The notes under the pieces are model-generated. The model was not told where the DNA came from and did no database searches. It saw only the letters and a list, made by a program, of their open reading frames with translations. The position numbers and the translations under genes are program-made. From Betaproteobacteria bacterium UBA1934 (GTDB lineage Bacteria; Pseudomonadota; Gammaproteobacteria; Burkholderiales; Rhodocyclaceae), in contig DDFG01000004.1 of assembly GCA_002337055.1 (NCBI GenBank), positions 810,382 to 874,381 of the forward strand: 64,000 bases of DNA. The letters are read 5' to 3'. Positions 8,031 to 16,986 of this stretch are shown here, piece after piece; within the stretch, counting starts at the first letter, position 1; each line of letters opens with the position of its first letter.

Positions 8031-10313
8031 TTACTTTAAGACAGCGGAATCCACCACTGTCAACGCAGTCATGTTGACAATGCGCCGCACTGTGGCCGTC
8101 GGCGTCAGGATATGTGCTGGCTTGGTTGGCCCAAGCAGGATCGGGCCAACTGTCACGTTATCGCATGCCGCCACCTTCAGCAGATTGAAGGCAATGTTGG
8201 CCGCGTCGAGATTCGGCATGATCAGCAGGTTGGCACGGCCAACGAGGCGGGAATTCGGGAAGATCGCGTCACGGATCTGCTCGTCCATAGCCGCGTCGCC
8301 GTGCATTTCGCCCTCGATCTGGATATCCGCCGCGCGTTGATTGACGAAGCGAAGCACCTCGCGCATTTTCAGCGAACTCTGCGTATCGCGGGTGCCGAAC
8401 GAAGAATGCGAGAGCAGGGCAACCCGGGGCTCGATACCGAACTTGCGGATTTCCCGGGCCGCCATGATCGTGATGTCAGCCAGTTGCGTCGCGGTGGGGT
8501 CGGCGTTGACATAGGTATCGGCGATGAACACCGTCCGCCCGGGGATCATCAGCAGATTCATCGCCGCATAGCGCTCGACGCCGGGGCGAATGCCGAGCAC
8601 GCGTTGGATGTGGCGGCGATGCATGCCGAAATTGCCGTTGATACCACAGATCAGACCATCGGCATGGCCGTGCCGCACCATCAGCGCCGCATACAGCGTG
8701 TTGCGCCGGGTAATCTCGCGCTGCGCAATTTCGGGAGATACGCCCTTACGCTCGTTGGCGCGATGGTAGGCGCGCCAGTAGTCCTCAAAATGGGTTTGGA
8801 AGAACTCACAGTGCGAGTCGATGATCTCGATATCGACGCCCTGCTTCAGGCGCAGGCCGGCAGCTTCGATCTTGCGGTTGATATTGGCGGGATGGCCAAT
8901 CAGAATCGGGTGCGCTAGGCCTTCGTCGACCACCAGTTGCGCCGCCTCCAGCACGCGCTCTTCCTCACCCTCGGCAAAGACAATCCGCTTTGGGTTCTTT
9001 TTAGCTTCGGCAAAGACCGGACGCATGATGAACCCCGACTGATGTACAAACTCGTCCAGACTCTGGCGATAAGCTTCGATATCGGACAGCGGACGCAGTG
9101 CCACGCCGGTCGCCATCGCCGCCTCGGCTACCGCCGGCGCGACGCGGGTAATGAGACGGGAATCGAACGGCTTGGGGATCAGGTATTCCGGCCCGAACGC
9201 GGGCATTTTCTCGCCGTAGGCCGCCACCACAGAGGCAGAGACCTCGGCGCGCGCCAGTTCGGCGACCGCGCGCACCACCGCCAGCTTCATTTCTTCGTTG
9301 ATGGTCGTAGCGCCGACGTCGAGTGCGCCCCGAAAAATGAAGGGGAAGCAAAGCACGTTGTTAACCTGATTAGGGTAGTCAGAACGACCCGTACACACGA
9401 TCGCGTCGTCGCGCACCGCATGTACCAGTTCCGGCAGAATTTCCGGCGTAGGGTTGGCCAGTGCAAGAATCAGCGGCTTGGCGGCCATCTTCCTGACCAT
9501 ATCCTGTTTCAACACGCCGCCAGCCGACAATCCCAGAAACACATCCGCGCCATCAATGATGTCGTCCAGCGTCCGCGCGTCGGTGGTCTGGGCGTAGCGC
9601 GCCTTGGCCGGGTCCATGCCAGCCGGGCGGTCAACATAGACCACGCCCTTCTGGTCAGTGAGAAAGACGTGCTCGCGCTTGACGCCAAGACTGACAAGCA
9701 GGTCGACGCAGGCAATCGCCGCCGCGCCGGCACCTGAAGTCACGACCTTGACGTCAGCCAGTTCCTTGCCGAGCAGATAAAGGCCATTCATCACCGCCGC
9801 CCCGACCACGATGGCAGTGCCATGCTGGTCATCGTGAAAGACCGGAATCTTCATCCGCTCGCGCAGCTTTTGCTCGATGTAGAAGCATTCCGGCGCCTTG
9901 ATATCCTCCAGGTTGATACCGCCGAAGGTAGGCTCCAGCGCCGCAACAATGTCGATCAGTTTGTCCGGATCGCGTTCGTCGATTTCCAGATCGAAGACAT
10001 CGACGCCGGCGAATTTCTTGAACAGCACCCCCTTGCCTTCCATCACTGGCTTGGCCGCTAGCGGGCCGATGGCGCCCAGGCCGAGCACCGCCGTTCCATT
10101 AGTCACCACGGCTACCAGATTGCCACGCGACGTGTAGCGCGAGGCGTTCGCCGGATCGGCGACGATCTCCTCGCAAGCCGCCGCCACGCCTGGCGAATAG
10201 GCCAGCGAGAGGTCATACTGGTTGGTGAGCTGTTTGGTAGGCACCACCGCGATCTTGCCGGGCTTCGGCTGGCAATGGTAGTTCAGGGCGGCTTCACGCA
10301 ACTGGTTGTCCAT
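8031..10313 (-). CDS. maeB: NADP-dependent malic enzyme, MaeB type
   Basis: The 760-residue protein is the two-domain bacterial malic enzyme: oxidative decarboxylation of malate to pyruvate with NADP. The N-terminal malic enzyme domain (about 1-430) shows YSPGVAAACEEI, the metal and substrate stretch FHDDQHGTAIV and the nucleotide motif GAGAAAIACVDLL. The C-terminal third is a phosphotransacetylase-like regulatory domain (FAEGEEERVLEAA onward), typical of MaeB and usually a sensor of acetyl-CoA. Length and domain order match the family. It is divergent from pckG, so the two gluconeogenic or anaplerotic genes flank one 150-base intergenic region and may be co-regulated. Confidence 0.95.
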   Translation of the reverse strand: MDNQLREAALNYHCQPKPGKIAVVPTKQLTNQYDLSLAYSPGVAAACEEIVADPANASRYTSRGNLVAVVTNGTAVLGLGAIGPLAAKPVMEGKGVLFKKFAGVDVFDLEIDERDPDKLIDIVAALEPTFGGINLEDIKAPECFYIEQKLRERMKIPVFHDDQHGTAIVVGAAVMNGLYLLGKELADVKVVTSGAGAAAIACVDLLVSLGVKREHVFLTDQKGVVYVDRPAGMDPAKARYAQTTDARTLDDIIDGADVFLGLSAGGVLKQDMVRKMAAKPLILALANPTPEILPELVHAVRDDAIVCTGRSDYPNQVNNVLCFPFIFRGALDVGATTINEEMKLAVVRAVAELARAEVSASVVAAYGEKMPAFGPEYLIPKPFDSRLITRVAPAVAEAAMATGVALRPLSDIEAYRQSLDEFVHQSGFIMRPVFAEAKKNPKRIVFAEGEEERVLEAAQLVVDEGLAHPILIGHPANINRKIEAAGLRLKQGVDIEIIDSHCEFFQTHFEDYWRAYHRANERKGVSPEIAQREITRRNTLYAALMVRHGHADGLICGINGNFGMHRRHIQRVLGIRPGVERYAAMNLLMIPGRTVFIADTYVNADPTATQLADITIMAAREIRKFGIEPRVALLSHSSFGTRDTQSSLKMREVLRFVNQRAADIQIEGEMHGDAAMDEQIRDAIFPNSRLVGRANLLIMPNLDAANIAFNLLKVAACDNVTVGPILLGPTKPAHILTPTATVRRIVNMTALTVVDSAVLK

Positions 10314-10463
10314 GATGGGGGTTCCTGCTGAATCGTTATTAATAAAGAGGGTGAATTGTAGCTTCGTGGAAACAAACTCGAAACCTCGTTGTCTACGTCA
10401 CTCTTGAGCGACCCGCAACGTACGGTGATTCATAATTATGCCTTTACAGAGGAGACATTAAAA

Positions 10464-12302
10464 ATGGCACTGCCCCATCCCCAACATGTTCAACATCCCG
10501 GCTTGATCCAGTGGGTCGCCGATATTGCGGCCCTGACCGAACCTGCCGCGATCCACTGGGCCGATGGGTCACGGGAGGAATACGACCATCTCTGTGCCGA
10601 GATGGTTCAGGCGGGCACGCTAGTCAAGCTCAACGACCATAAGCGCCCGGACTCCTATCTGGCGTGTTCCGATCCTTCCGACGTCGCGCGGGTGGAGGAT
10701 CGTACCTTCATCTGCTCCGAAAAACAGGAAGACGCGGGTCCGACAAATAACTGGGAAGCCCCAGCCAAGATGCGCCAGACCCTGAACGGCCTGTTCAAGG
10801 GCTGCATGAAGGGCCGGACGATGTACGTCATTCCGTTTTCGATGGGCCCGCTCGGCTCGCCCATCGCTCACATCGGCGTCGAAATTTCCGACTCGCCCTA
10901 CGTCGTGGTGAATATGCGCACCATGACCCGCATGGGTAAGGCCGTGTATGACGTGCTGGGCAAGGACGGCGAATTCGTGCCCTGCGTGCACACCGTCGGC
11001 GCACCGCTCGAACCCGGTCAGGCCGACAGCAAGTGGCCATGCAACCCAAGCACCAAATACATCGTCCACTTCCCGGAAACGCGCGAAATCTGGTCGTACG
11101 GCTCCGGCTACGGCGGCAACGCCTTGCTCGGCAAAAAGTGCTTCGCCCTGCGCATCGCCTCCACCATGGCGCGCGACGAAGGCTGGCTGGCCGAACACAT
11201 GCTCATCCTCGGCGTCGAATCGCCCACTGGCGAAAAGACCTATATCGCTGCCGCCTTCCCGTCGGCCTGCGGCAAGACCAATTTCGCCATGCTGATCCCG
11301 CCCGAGCCACTCAACGGTTGGAAGATCACCACCGTCGGCGACGACATCGCCTGGATCAAGCCGCGCAAGGACAAGGACGGCGTCACCCGCTTCTACGCCA
11401 TCAACCCGGAAGCCGGCTATTTCGGCGTTGCCCCCGGCACCAGCGAGAAGACCAATTTCAACGCCATGGCCACCCTGAAGAAGGACATCATTTTCACTAA
11501 CGTCGCGCTGACCGACGACGGCGACGTCTGGTGGGAAGGCATGAGCAAGGAAGTGCCGGCGCACCTGATCGACTGGCAAGGCAAGGACTGGACGCCGGAA
11601 GACGGCAAGGCCGGTCGCAAGGCTGCCCATCCCAATGCGCGTTTCACCGCCCCGGCCGGCCAGTGCCCCTCCATCGACCCGTCCTGGGAAGACCCGGCCG
11701 GCGTGCCGATCTCTGCCTTTATTTTCGGCGGCCGCCGCGCCACCACGGTGCCGCTGGTCTACCAGGCATTCAACTGGAACTTCGGCGTCTACATGGCCGC
11801 CACGCTGGGCTCGGAAACCACCGCCGCCGCCTTCGGCCAGCAGGGCGTGGTGCGTCGCGACCCCTTCGCCATGCTACCTTTCTGCGGCTACCACATGGGC
11901 GATTACTTCAACCACTGGCTGCGCATGGGACACACCGTCGAAGCGACGCCCAAGATCTTCTGCGTCAACTGGTTCCGCATGAACGAGCAGGGCGAGTTCA
12001 TGTGGCCGGGTTTCGGCGAGAACATGCGCGTGCTGAAGTGGGTCGTCGACCGCTGCCAGGACCGCATTGCCGCGCGCGAAACCGCCTTGGGCTGGATGCC
12101 CAAGTTCGAGGATATCGACTGGACAGGACTCAACATCACCCAAGCCGAATTCGAGGCGCTGACGCGCATTGACGCGGATGCCTGGAAATCCGAACTGGCT
12201 GGTCACAAGGAATGGTTCGACAAGCTCGGCGAAAGAACGCCCAAGGAACTGACCCTGAAGCGAGAACTGTTCGAGATGGAGCTGTTCAAAAGCGCAGTCT
12301 GA
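10464..12302 (+). CDS. pckG: Phosphoenolpyruvate carboxykinase (GTP)
   Basis: The 612-residue enzyme converts oxaloacetate and GTP to PEP, CO2 and GDP in gluconeogenesis. The start is the ATG at 10464 with GAGGAGA upstream; the open frame begins earlier but without a ribosome site. Visible landmarks are SMGPLGSP near the substrate site, the P-loop AAFPSACGKTNFAM with the hyperactive Cys of GTP-type enzymes, the kinase-2 motif VGDDIAWIK, and FIFGGRRATTVPLVYQ for guanine recognition. Length fits the GTP class, not the shorter ATP class. Confidence 0.97.
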   Translation: MALPHPQHVQHPGLIQWVADIAALTEPAAIHWADGSREEYDHLCAEMVQAGTLVKLNDHKRPDSYLACSDPSDVARVEDRTFICSEKQEDAGPTNNWEAPAKMRQTLNGLFKGCMKGRTMYVIPFSMGPLGSPIAHIGVEISDSPYVVVNMRTMTRMGKAVYDVLGKDGEFVPCVHTVGAPLEPGQADSKWPCNPSTKYIVHFPETREIWSYGSGYGGNALLGKKCFALRIASTMARDEGWLAEHMLILGVESPTGEKTYIAAAFPSACGKTNFAMLIPPEPLNGWKITTVGDDIAWIKPRKDKDGVTRFYAINPEAGYFGVAPGTSEKTNFNAMATLKKDIIFTNVALTDDGDVWWEGMSKEVPAHLIDWQGKDWTPEDGKAGRKAAHPNARFTAPAGQCPSIDPSWEDPAGVPISAFIFGGRRATTVPLVYQAFNWNFGVYMAATLGSETTAAAFGQQGVVRRDPFAMLPFCGYHMGDYFNHWLRMGHTVEATPKIFCVNWFRMNEQGEFMWPGFGENMRVLKWVVDRCQDRIAARETALGWMPKFEDIDWTGLNITQAEFEALTRIDADAWKSELAGHKEWFDKLGERTPKELTLKRELFEMELFKSAV

Positions 12303-12311
12303 TCCATGCCC

Positions 12312-12334
12312 GGCGGCGCCACGCGGGCGCCGCC
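12312..12334 (+). terminator. GC-rich hairpin between convergent pckG and nitroreductase
   Basis: Perfect 9-bp arms GGCGGCGCC / GGCGCCGCC enclose five bases, ten bases after the pckG stop. No T-run follows, so it would be a weak intrinsic terminator or an RNA end protector shared by the convergent genes. Confidence 0.5.
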
Positions 12335-12353
12335 TGCGCCACCTGGGGACCGG

Positions 12354-13055
12354 CTATTCGACGAAGACTGCGAACTCCTCGACCGGCGCGCGTTCCGAAC
12401 GCAAGCGGTTTTCCGGCGCACTGTCGTCCGCATAGCCCAAGCACATCGCGCTGACCAGGCGCTGGTCGTCCGGCCAGCGCAGGGCTTCCTGCACAACCGA
12501 CTCGTACTGCACCCAGAACGCTTGTGGGCAGGTATCCAGTCCATAGGCCTTGGCCGCGAGCATGAAGGATTGCATGAACATGCCCGCATCCATCCAGCTT
12601 CCACGCCCGACGGCCTTGTCCACCGTCACGAAGATGCCGACCGGCGCCCCGAAAAGCTCAAAGTTGCGGCGGCGCTGGGCGTGCATTTTCTCGCGCTCGC
12701 CGAAACCGATGCCCATCAGACCGTACATTGCCTTGCCAAGCCGCTTCTTGCGGGTGATGTAGGGTTCGCCGTTGAGATTGCAGTACACATCCTGGTAGCT
12801 GTTCTCGATGCGGTCTGGATCGGCATCGTAGGCCGCGCAGACGGTATTGACCACGCGGTCACGTCCAGCGCCGATTGCAACATAGACGTGCCAGGGTTGT
12901 GTATTGGTGCCCGAGGGTGCCCGCGACGCGATCCGCAACAGTTCCTCGACCACGGCTTTCGGCACCGGGGTCGGTAGATATGAACGGACGGAGTGGCGAG
13001 CGTCGATGTTCCGAGAAATCGTTTGCCAAACGACGGGATCGTGCGGTAACGACAT
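12354..13055 (-). CDS. Nitroreductase family FMN oxidoreductase
   Basis: The 233-residue flavoprotein belongs to the nitroreductase family, NAD(P)H-dependent enzymes that reduce nitroaromatics, quinones or enones. The FMN-binding N-terminus reads RHSVRSYLPTPVP, followed by ASRAPSGTNTQPWHVYV, and the C-terminal part has the ALRWPDDQRLVSAMCLGY motif. An internal stretch rich in basic residues (KKRLGKAMYGLMGI) is found in the subgroup annotated as plain nitroreductases in proteobacteria. It is convergent with pckG. No substrate can be named from sequence. Confidence 0.85.
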   Translation of the reverse strand: MSLPHDPVVWQTISRNIDARHSVRSYLPTPVPKAVVEELLRIASRAPSGTNTQPWHVYVAIGAGRDRVVNTVCAAYDADPDRIENSYQDVYCNLNGEPYITRKKRLGKAMYGLMGIGFGEREKMHAQRRRNFELFGAPVGIFVTVDKAVGRGSWMDAGMFMQSFMLAAKAYGLDTCPQAFWVQYESVVQEALRWPDDQRLVSAMCLGYADDSAPENRLRSERAPVEEFAVFVE

Positions 13056-13109
13056 GGTGTTCTCCCTGATGTGAATGGCGGTGATTTTACGCCGCGTGCG
13101 CCCCGCTGT

Positions 13110-14636
13110 TCAAAGCTGGTTGCCGTAACTCCGCCAGACGCCTTCTGAAACCCTGAGCGTGAATCGGTCCGGAAACACGCCAAAATTGGTGACCGTTTCG
13201 GCCTCCATCTCGATCGCATCGCCCTTGCGCTCGATGCTGTACACCTTCAGTTCCCAGCGAGTTACTGCCGCGAGAAAGGATTGATAGGTCTGGAGTCGCT
13301 GCTCCCGGCTCTCCCCGTTCTTGCGGTAATCGGGGTGAATCACCTGACGCACCGCGTCCAGATCGTGCCGCAGAAAGGCCTGTTCATAGCTGCGCTTGAA
13401 CGCGGCCACGTCCTCCGGCAGATCGCGCAAGGCCGCTCTGGGCGGCGGCAACCAGGGCGCGGGATCGCCTTCGTACAATTTTTCCGGCCACTTGCCTTCA
13501 GCCAGAAAAGCCATGACCTCGCCGCCAAAGAGCTCCGGCAGATCGGTATGCAGAAAATGCCCCGCTCCCGGATATAGACGAATCTGCAATGGCGAGCGCG
13601 GGCCGCCGGCCAGCATCCAGACAGTCTGAACGGTATCGCCGACCAGACTGGTGTTGCCCGAGCCCGGCAAGGGATAGAGCGGATCCTGAACGCCCAGCGC
13701 CAGCAAGGTCGGCACCTTCAACCGGGTCAATCGACCGGGAAAGGAATCGGCATCTTCGACCCGGCATTCCATCAACGCCGACAAACTGTCCCAACCGTAG
13801 GAAAGCAAGGCTCGTTGCTTCTCACGGGGATCACCGCGCAGAATCGACGCCCGCGACGCCACCATGAACTCGCCCAGGGGATCGCCCCGCCGCACATACG
13901 GGCGGCTGCCCGGCCGCAAGGGTTCGTAGAAGCCGCGTTCGACGGCCTCGGCAGTTCGGCCCATGCTGGGCAGGATGCCCGATTTTTCCCACTCCACCAG
14001 AAAGTCGTCGGCGCCCTCCGCCAGTGCGGGATCGTCAATCCGAATGCCCTGCCGGGTGACGGGCGGCATGCTTTCCAATCCGCCGGGGGCATACAGCACC
14101 AGCCGCTCGACATGCTCTGGATGTCGAATGGCGTAGCCTGCCGCCAGTTGTCCGCCGAGCGAATGCCCGAGATAGCTGGCTCGTGCGATCCCCAGTTGCT
14201 CGACTACAAGTTCGTGGACAAGATGGCGCGCATCGTCGAGGCTGCGATTGACCGGCAAATCGAGGTTGAGCGGCAACGACTTGCCTGTGTGCGACCAATC
14301 GATCGAGATGACCCGCCACCCGGCATCCAGCGGACGTTGCAGCAGATTGCCCCAATATCCCGAATTCATCGCCCGGCCATGCAGCATGACCAGCACCGGC
14401 GCGGATCTACGTTTCTCGTCAGGTCCCTGATAGAGATCAAGATACGCCAACTGCCAGAGACGTCCCCGCCCATCCCGCACCTTGGCGACCTGATGCGGCA
14501 CGCCGTAATGCACGTGGTTGCTCCAGAAACTCCGCCCGGGATCGATCATCGTATCCACTTGGGGCAACGGCGAGACGCCAGCCGCCAGACATACGCTCGT
14601 CATCACGCCTCCCCACAGCGCCCACCCGCATTTCAT
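13110..14636 (-). CDS. Secreted alpha/beta hydrolase with C-terminal NTF2-like domain
   Basis: An alpha/beta hydrolase (about residues 40-380) is fused to an NTF2/SnoaL-like domain of about 110 residues at the C-terminus. The oxyanion-hole HG is in VMLHGRAMNSGYWG and the nucleophile elbow is GHSLGG; the late His is probably in GAGHFLH. The NTF2-like part runs from KRSYEQAFLRHDLDAVRQVI to the end. I chose the ATG at 14636, which opens a signal-peptide-like stretch ending near LAAG. A GTG at 14687 with GGGAG upstream is an alternative. The product should be periplasmic or secreted. The fusion suggests an ester or lactone substrate held by the NTF2 cone, but this is inference. Confidence 0.75.
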   Translation of the reverse strand: MKCGWALWGGVMTSVCLAAGVSPLPQVDTMIDPGRSFWSNHVHYGVPHQVAKVRDGRGRLWQLAYLDLYQGPDEKRRSAPVLVMLHGRAMNSGYWGNLLQRPLDAGWRVISIDWSHTGKSLPLNLDLPVNRSLDDARHLVHELVVEQLGIARASYLGHSLGGQLAAGYAIRHPEHVERLVLYAPGGLESMPPVTRQGIRIDDPALAEGADDFLVEWEKSGILPSMGRTAEAVERGFYEPLRPGSRPYVRRGDPLGEFMVASRASILRGDPREKQRALLSYGWDSLSALMECRVEDADSFPGRLTRLKVPTLLALGVQDPLYPLPGSGNTSLVGDTVQTVWMLAGGPRSPLQIRLYPGAGHFLHTDLPELFGGEVMAFLAEGKWPEKLYEGDPAPWLPPPRAALRDLPEDVAAFKRSYEQAFLRHDLDAVRQVIHPDYRKNGESREQRLQTYQSFLAAVTRWELKVYSIERKGDAIEMEAETVTNFGVFPDRFTLRVSEGVWRSYGNQL

Positions 14637-14712
14637 CAGGCGCCCAAAACGGGAGGCACCCGGACAGGTTCCACGATCGATGGCCACAACGCTCTCCCGC
14701 ACGACGCCCCGC

Positions 14713-15333
14713 TTATTGCTCGGCCTGTGCGTCCGCCACCCAGCGCTGCATTGCGGGATCGTTCCAGACTGTATCCATATAGGCTTGCACAACGGGCGAA
14801 ACGCTCACGTTGTACGTGCGGAATCGCGTCACCACCGGCGCGAACATCGCATCCACTGCCGTAAATGTGCCGAAGAGCCAAGGACCACCCGCCCCGAAAC
14901 GCGCCCGGCAATCCGTCCAGATCGACTGAATACGTTCGATGTCGCGCTGAACGTCGGCACCCGCTTCGACCTGAACCCCGGAGGCGCAAACATTCATCGA
15001 CATCGTCGACCTCAGCGCCGCGAAACCGGAATGCATTTCGGCCGCCAGCGAACGTGCGAATGCGCGTTGCAGACGATCCGCCGGCCATAGCGACGGCGCC
15101 TGCTCAGCGAGGCATTCGATGATGGCCAGCGAATCCCAGATCGCGACGCCCTCTTCGATCAGCACCGGCACCTTGCCCGCCGGACTGTATTTCTTTATGT
15201 TCTCCACACTCTCCGGCCGATGGATGCGGATCAGAATTTCCTCGAAGGGCAAGCCGGATTTGACCAGCGCCAGCCAAGGGCGCAAGGACCAGGAAGAAAA
15301 AATCTTGTCACCGATGATCAGTTGTCGTTGCAT
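14713..15333 (-). CDS. Glutathione S-transferase family protein
   Basis: The 206-residue protein has the thioredoxin-like GST N-domain, opening QLIIGDKIFSSWSLRPWLAL, with the active-site Ser-Ser-Trp-Ser region seen in zeta/theta-like bacterial GSTs, then GKVPVLIEEGVAIWDSLAI with the cis-Pro and gamma-Glu binding ES-type turn (DS here). An all-helical C-domain follows, with TAVDAMFAPVVTRF. The ATG at 15333 has GGAG upstream; a longer open frame to 15396 lacks one. It lies between the hydrolase and a reductase gene on the same strand and may join a detoxification operon. Confidence 0.88.
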   Translation of the reverse strand: MQRQLIIGDKIFSSWSLRPWLALVKSGLPFEEILIRIHRPESVENIKKYSPAGKVPVLIEEGVAIWDSLAIIECLAEQAPSLWPADRLQRAFARSLAAEMHSGFAALRSTMSMNVCASGVQVEAGADVQRDIERIQSIWTDCRARFGAGGPWLFGTFTAVDAMFAPVVTRFRTYNVSVSPVVQAYMDTVWNDPAMQRWVADAQAEQ

Positions 15334-15402
15334 GACGCGCTCCGTACCGTTGCAAAATAAGTAGTATTGCGCGTCATGTTCTCGACGACAAGCCATGCCC
15401 GT

Positions 15403-16401
15403 TCAAGCGTGCAGATTCACCACCACCCGCCCATGCCCATGTCCGGCGAGCACTTCGGCGGCCACGCCGGGCACCGCTTCCAGCGCGATCTCGCGCGAGG
15501 CCCGCTCGAAGATTGACAACGGCAGATCACGTGCAATGCGCTGCCAGGCTTGTTGGCGCACAGGCGTCGGACAGCGCACCGAATCTATGCCGAGCAGATT
15601 GACTCCGCGAATGATGAAGGGATAGACCGTGGTATCGACATCGGTGCCGCCCACCAGCCCGCAGGCGGCGACACTGCCGCGATACGCCACACGCGCCAGC
15701 AGATTGGCGAGCGTGGCGCCGCCAACGGTGTCGACGACACCCGGGAAGGTTTCCGCTTCGAGCACCGGCCGTCCCGGTTTCGCGGGGGCAAAGTCGTCGC
15801 GGCCAACGATCCTGCTGGCCCCCAGTGCCGTCAGATAATCGGCCTGATCCGGCCGGGACATCGCCCACACCTCGTAACCCAGCCTGGCGAGCACGGCAAC
15901 CGCCACGCTGCCGACACCGCCGGAAGCGCCAGTCACCAACACCGGTCCGGTAGCCGGTCGCAGGCCCGCATGCTCCAGCGCTTCGACACATAACATGGCG
16001 GTCAAACCGGCCGTACCGACCTGCATAGTCTGTTTCAACGTCAGCCCGGCCGGCAGCGGAACCAGCCATCCCGATTGCACCCGCGCCACCTGGCTGAATC
16101 CTCCCCAATGCCGTTCGCCAATACCCCAGCCGGTCAGCACCACCGCATCGCCCGGTCGGAATGCCGGATTGGCCGACTCCCGCACGATACCGGCCAAATC
16201 GATGCCAGGCACCGCCGGAAACTTACGGATGATGCCGCGATTGCCGATGGCCATCGCATCCTTGTAATTGATGCTCGAGTAGTGAACATCGACGACCGTA
16301 TCGCCATCCGGCCATACATTGAGTCCGATCCGTTCGATGATCGGCCGCACCTCGCCTGCCTCGCTCTTCAACAGCAGCGCCTTAAATTCCATATCACTCA
16401 T
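15403..16401 (-). CDS. acuI: Acrylyl-CoA reductase / quinone oxidoreductase, YhdH-AcuI family
   Basis: This is a 332-residue zinc-free medium-chain dehydrogenase. AcuI/YhdH reduces acryloyl-CoA to propionyl-CoA with NADPH, detoxifying a reactive electrophile. Family landmarks include the N-terminal VDVHYSSINYKDAMAIGNRG, IDLAGIV, the GWGIGERHWGGFSQ motif, the nucleotide-binding VTGASGGVGSVAVA and YRGSVAACGLVGG. The ATG at 16401 is preceded by GGAAAGG; a TTG reading at 16422 is possible. It directly follows the MaoC-type hydratase gene on the same strand, which supports CoA-ester chemistry. The exact substrate is not provable by eye. Confidence 0.82.
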   Translation of the reverse strand: MSDMEFKALLLKSEAGEVRPIIERIGLNVWPDGDTVVDVHYSSINYKDAMAIGNRGIIRKFPAVPGIDLAGIVRESANPAFRPGDAVVLTGWGIGERHWGGFSQVARVQSGWLVPLPAGLTLKQTMQVGTAGLTAMLCVEALEHAGLRPATGPVLVTGASGGVGSVAVAVLARLGYEVWAMSRPDQADYLTALGASRIVGRDDFAPAKPGRPVLEAETFPGVVDTVGGATLANLLARVAYRGSVAACGLVGGTDVDTTVYPFIIRGVNLLGIDSVRCPTPVRQQAWQRIARDLPLSIFERASREIALEAVPGVAAEVLAGHGHGRVVVNLHA

Positions 16402-16422
16402 AATTTTTCGCCTTTCCGTCAA

Positions 16423-16857
16423 TCAATGCATCGCCCGCGAATCGAGCAGCAACGTCGCCTGCCCTTCCAGCACCTTGTTCCCGCCGACATAGGACACCGC
16501 GTCGAATACAGCCCGCCGTTTTTCCGCCATCACCTCACGCACGGTCACCGTCGTCCGGACCGTATCGCCGGGATAGACCGGCGCTTTGAAACGCGCCGCG
16601 ACATCGAGCAGGATCGAGCCATACCCCGGCAGTTGATTGGAAAGAACCGACGACATCACCGAAGTGGTCAGCATGCCGTGCGCAATCTGCCCCTTGAACG
16701 GCGTCGTGGCGGCATACGCCGGATCACTATGGACCGGATTGTCGTCGCCGCTCACCGTCATAAACAGCTGAATGTCCCGCTCGGAAATGGTCTTGGCGGC
16801 CGATGCGCTCATGCCCGGCGCGACATCTTCGATATAGAACCCGTGAACAGCTTTCAT
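16423..16857 (-). CDS. MaoC-like (R)-specific enoyl-CoA hydratase
   Basis: The 144-residue single hot-dog domain protein resembles PhaJ, which hydrates trans-2-enoyl-CoA to (R)-3-hydroxyacyl-CoA and can feed polyhydroxyalkanoate synthesis. The hydratase-2 motif DDNPVHSDPAYAA supplies the catalytic Asp and His, and GQIAHGMLTTSVMSSVL follows as in the family. Length is typical. It is upstream of, and probably co-transcribed with, the acrylyl-CoA reductase gene. The divergent LysR gene 129 bases away is a plausible regulator. Confidence 0.85.
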   Translation of the reverse strand: MKAVHGFYIEDVAPGMSASAAKTISERDIQLFMTVSGDDNPVHSDPAYAATTPFKGQIAHGMLTTSVMSSVLSNQLPGYGSILLDVAARFKAPVYPGDTVRTTVTVREVMAEKRRAVFDAVSYVGGNKVLEGQATLLLDSRAMH

Positions 16858-16986
16858 GTTGATCTCCTGTCAGGCCGCCTCGGTTGGACAAGGATATGAG
16901 CGGCATGGATCACACTTTATTTAAGTGCTTGATCGTGTTAAATAGTGATAATTAATAAATACTGTTTAGTAAAGCAAAACAAATTG

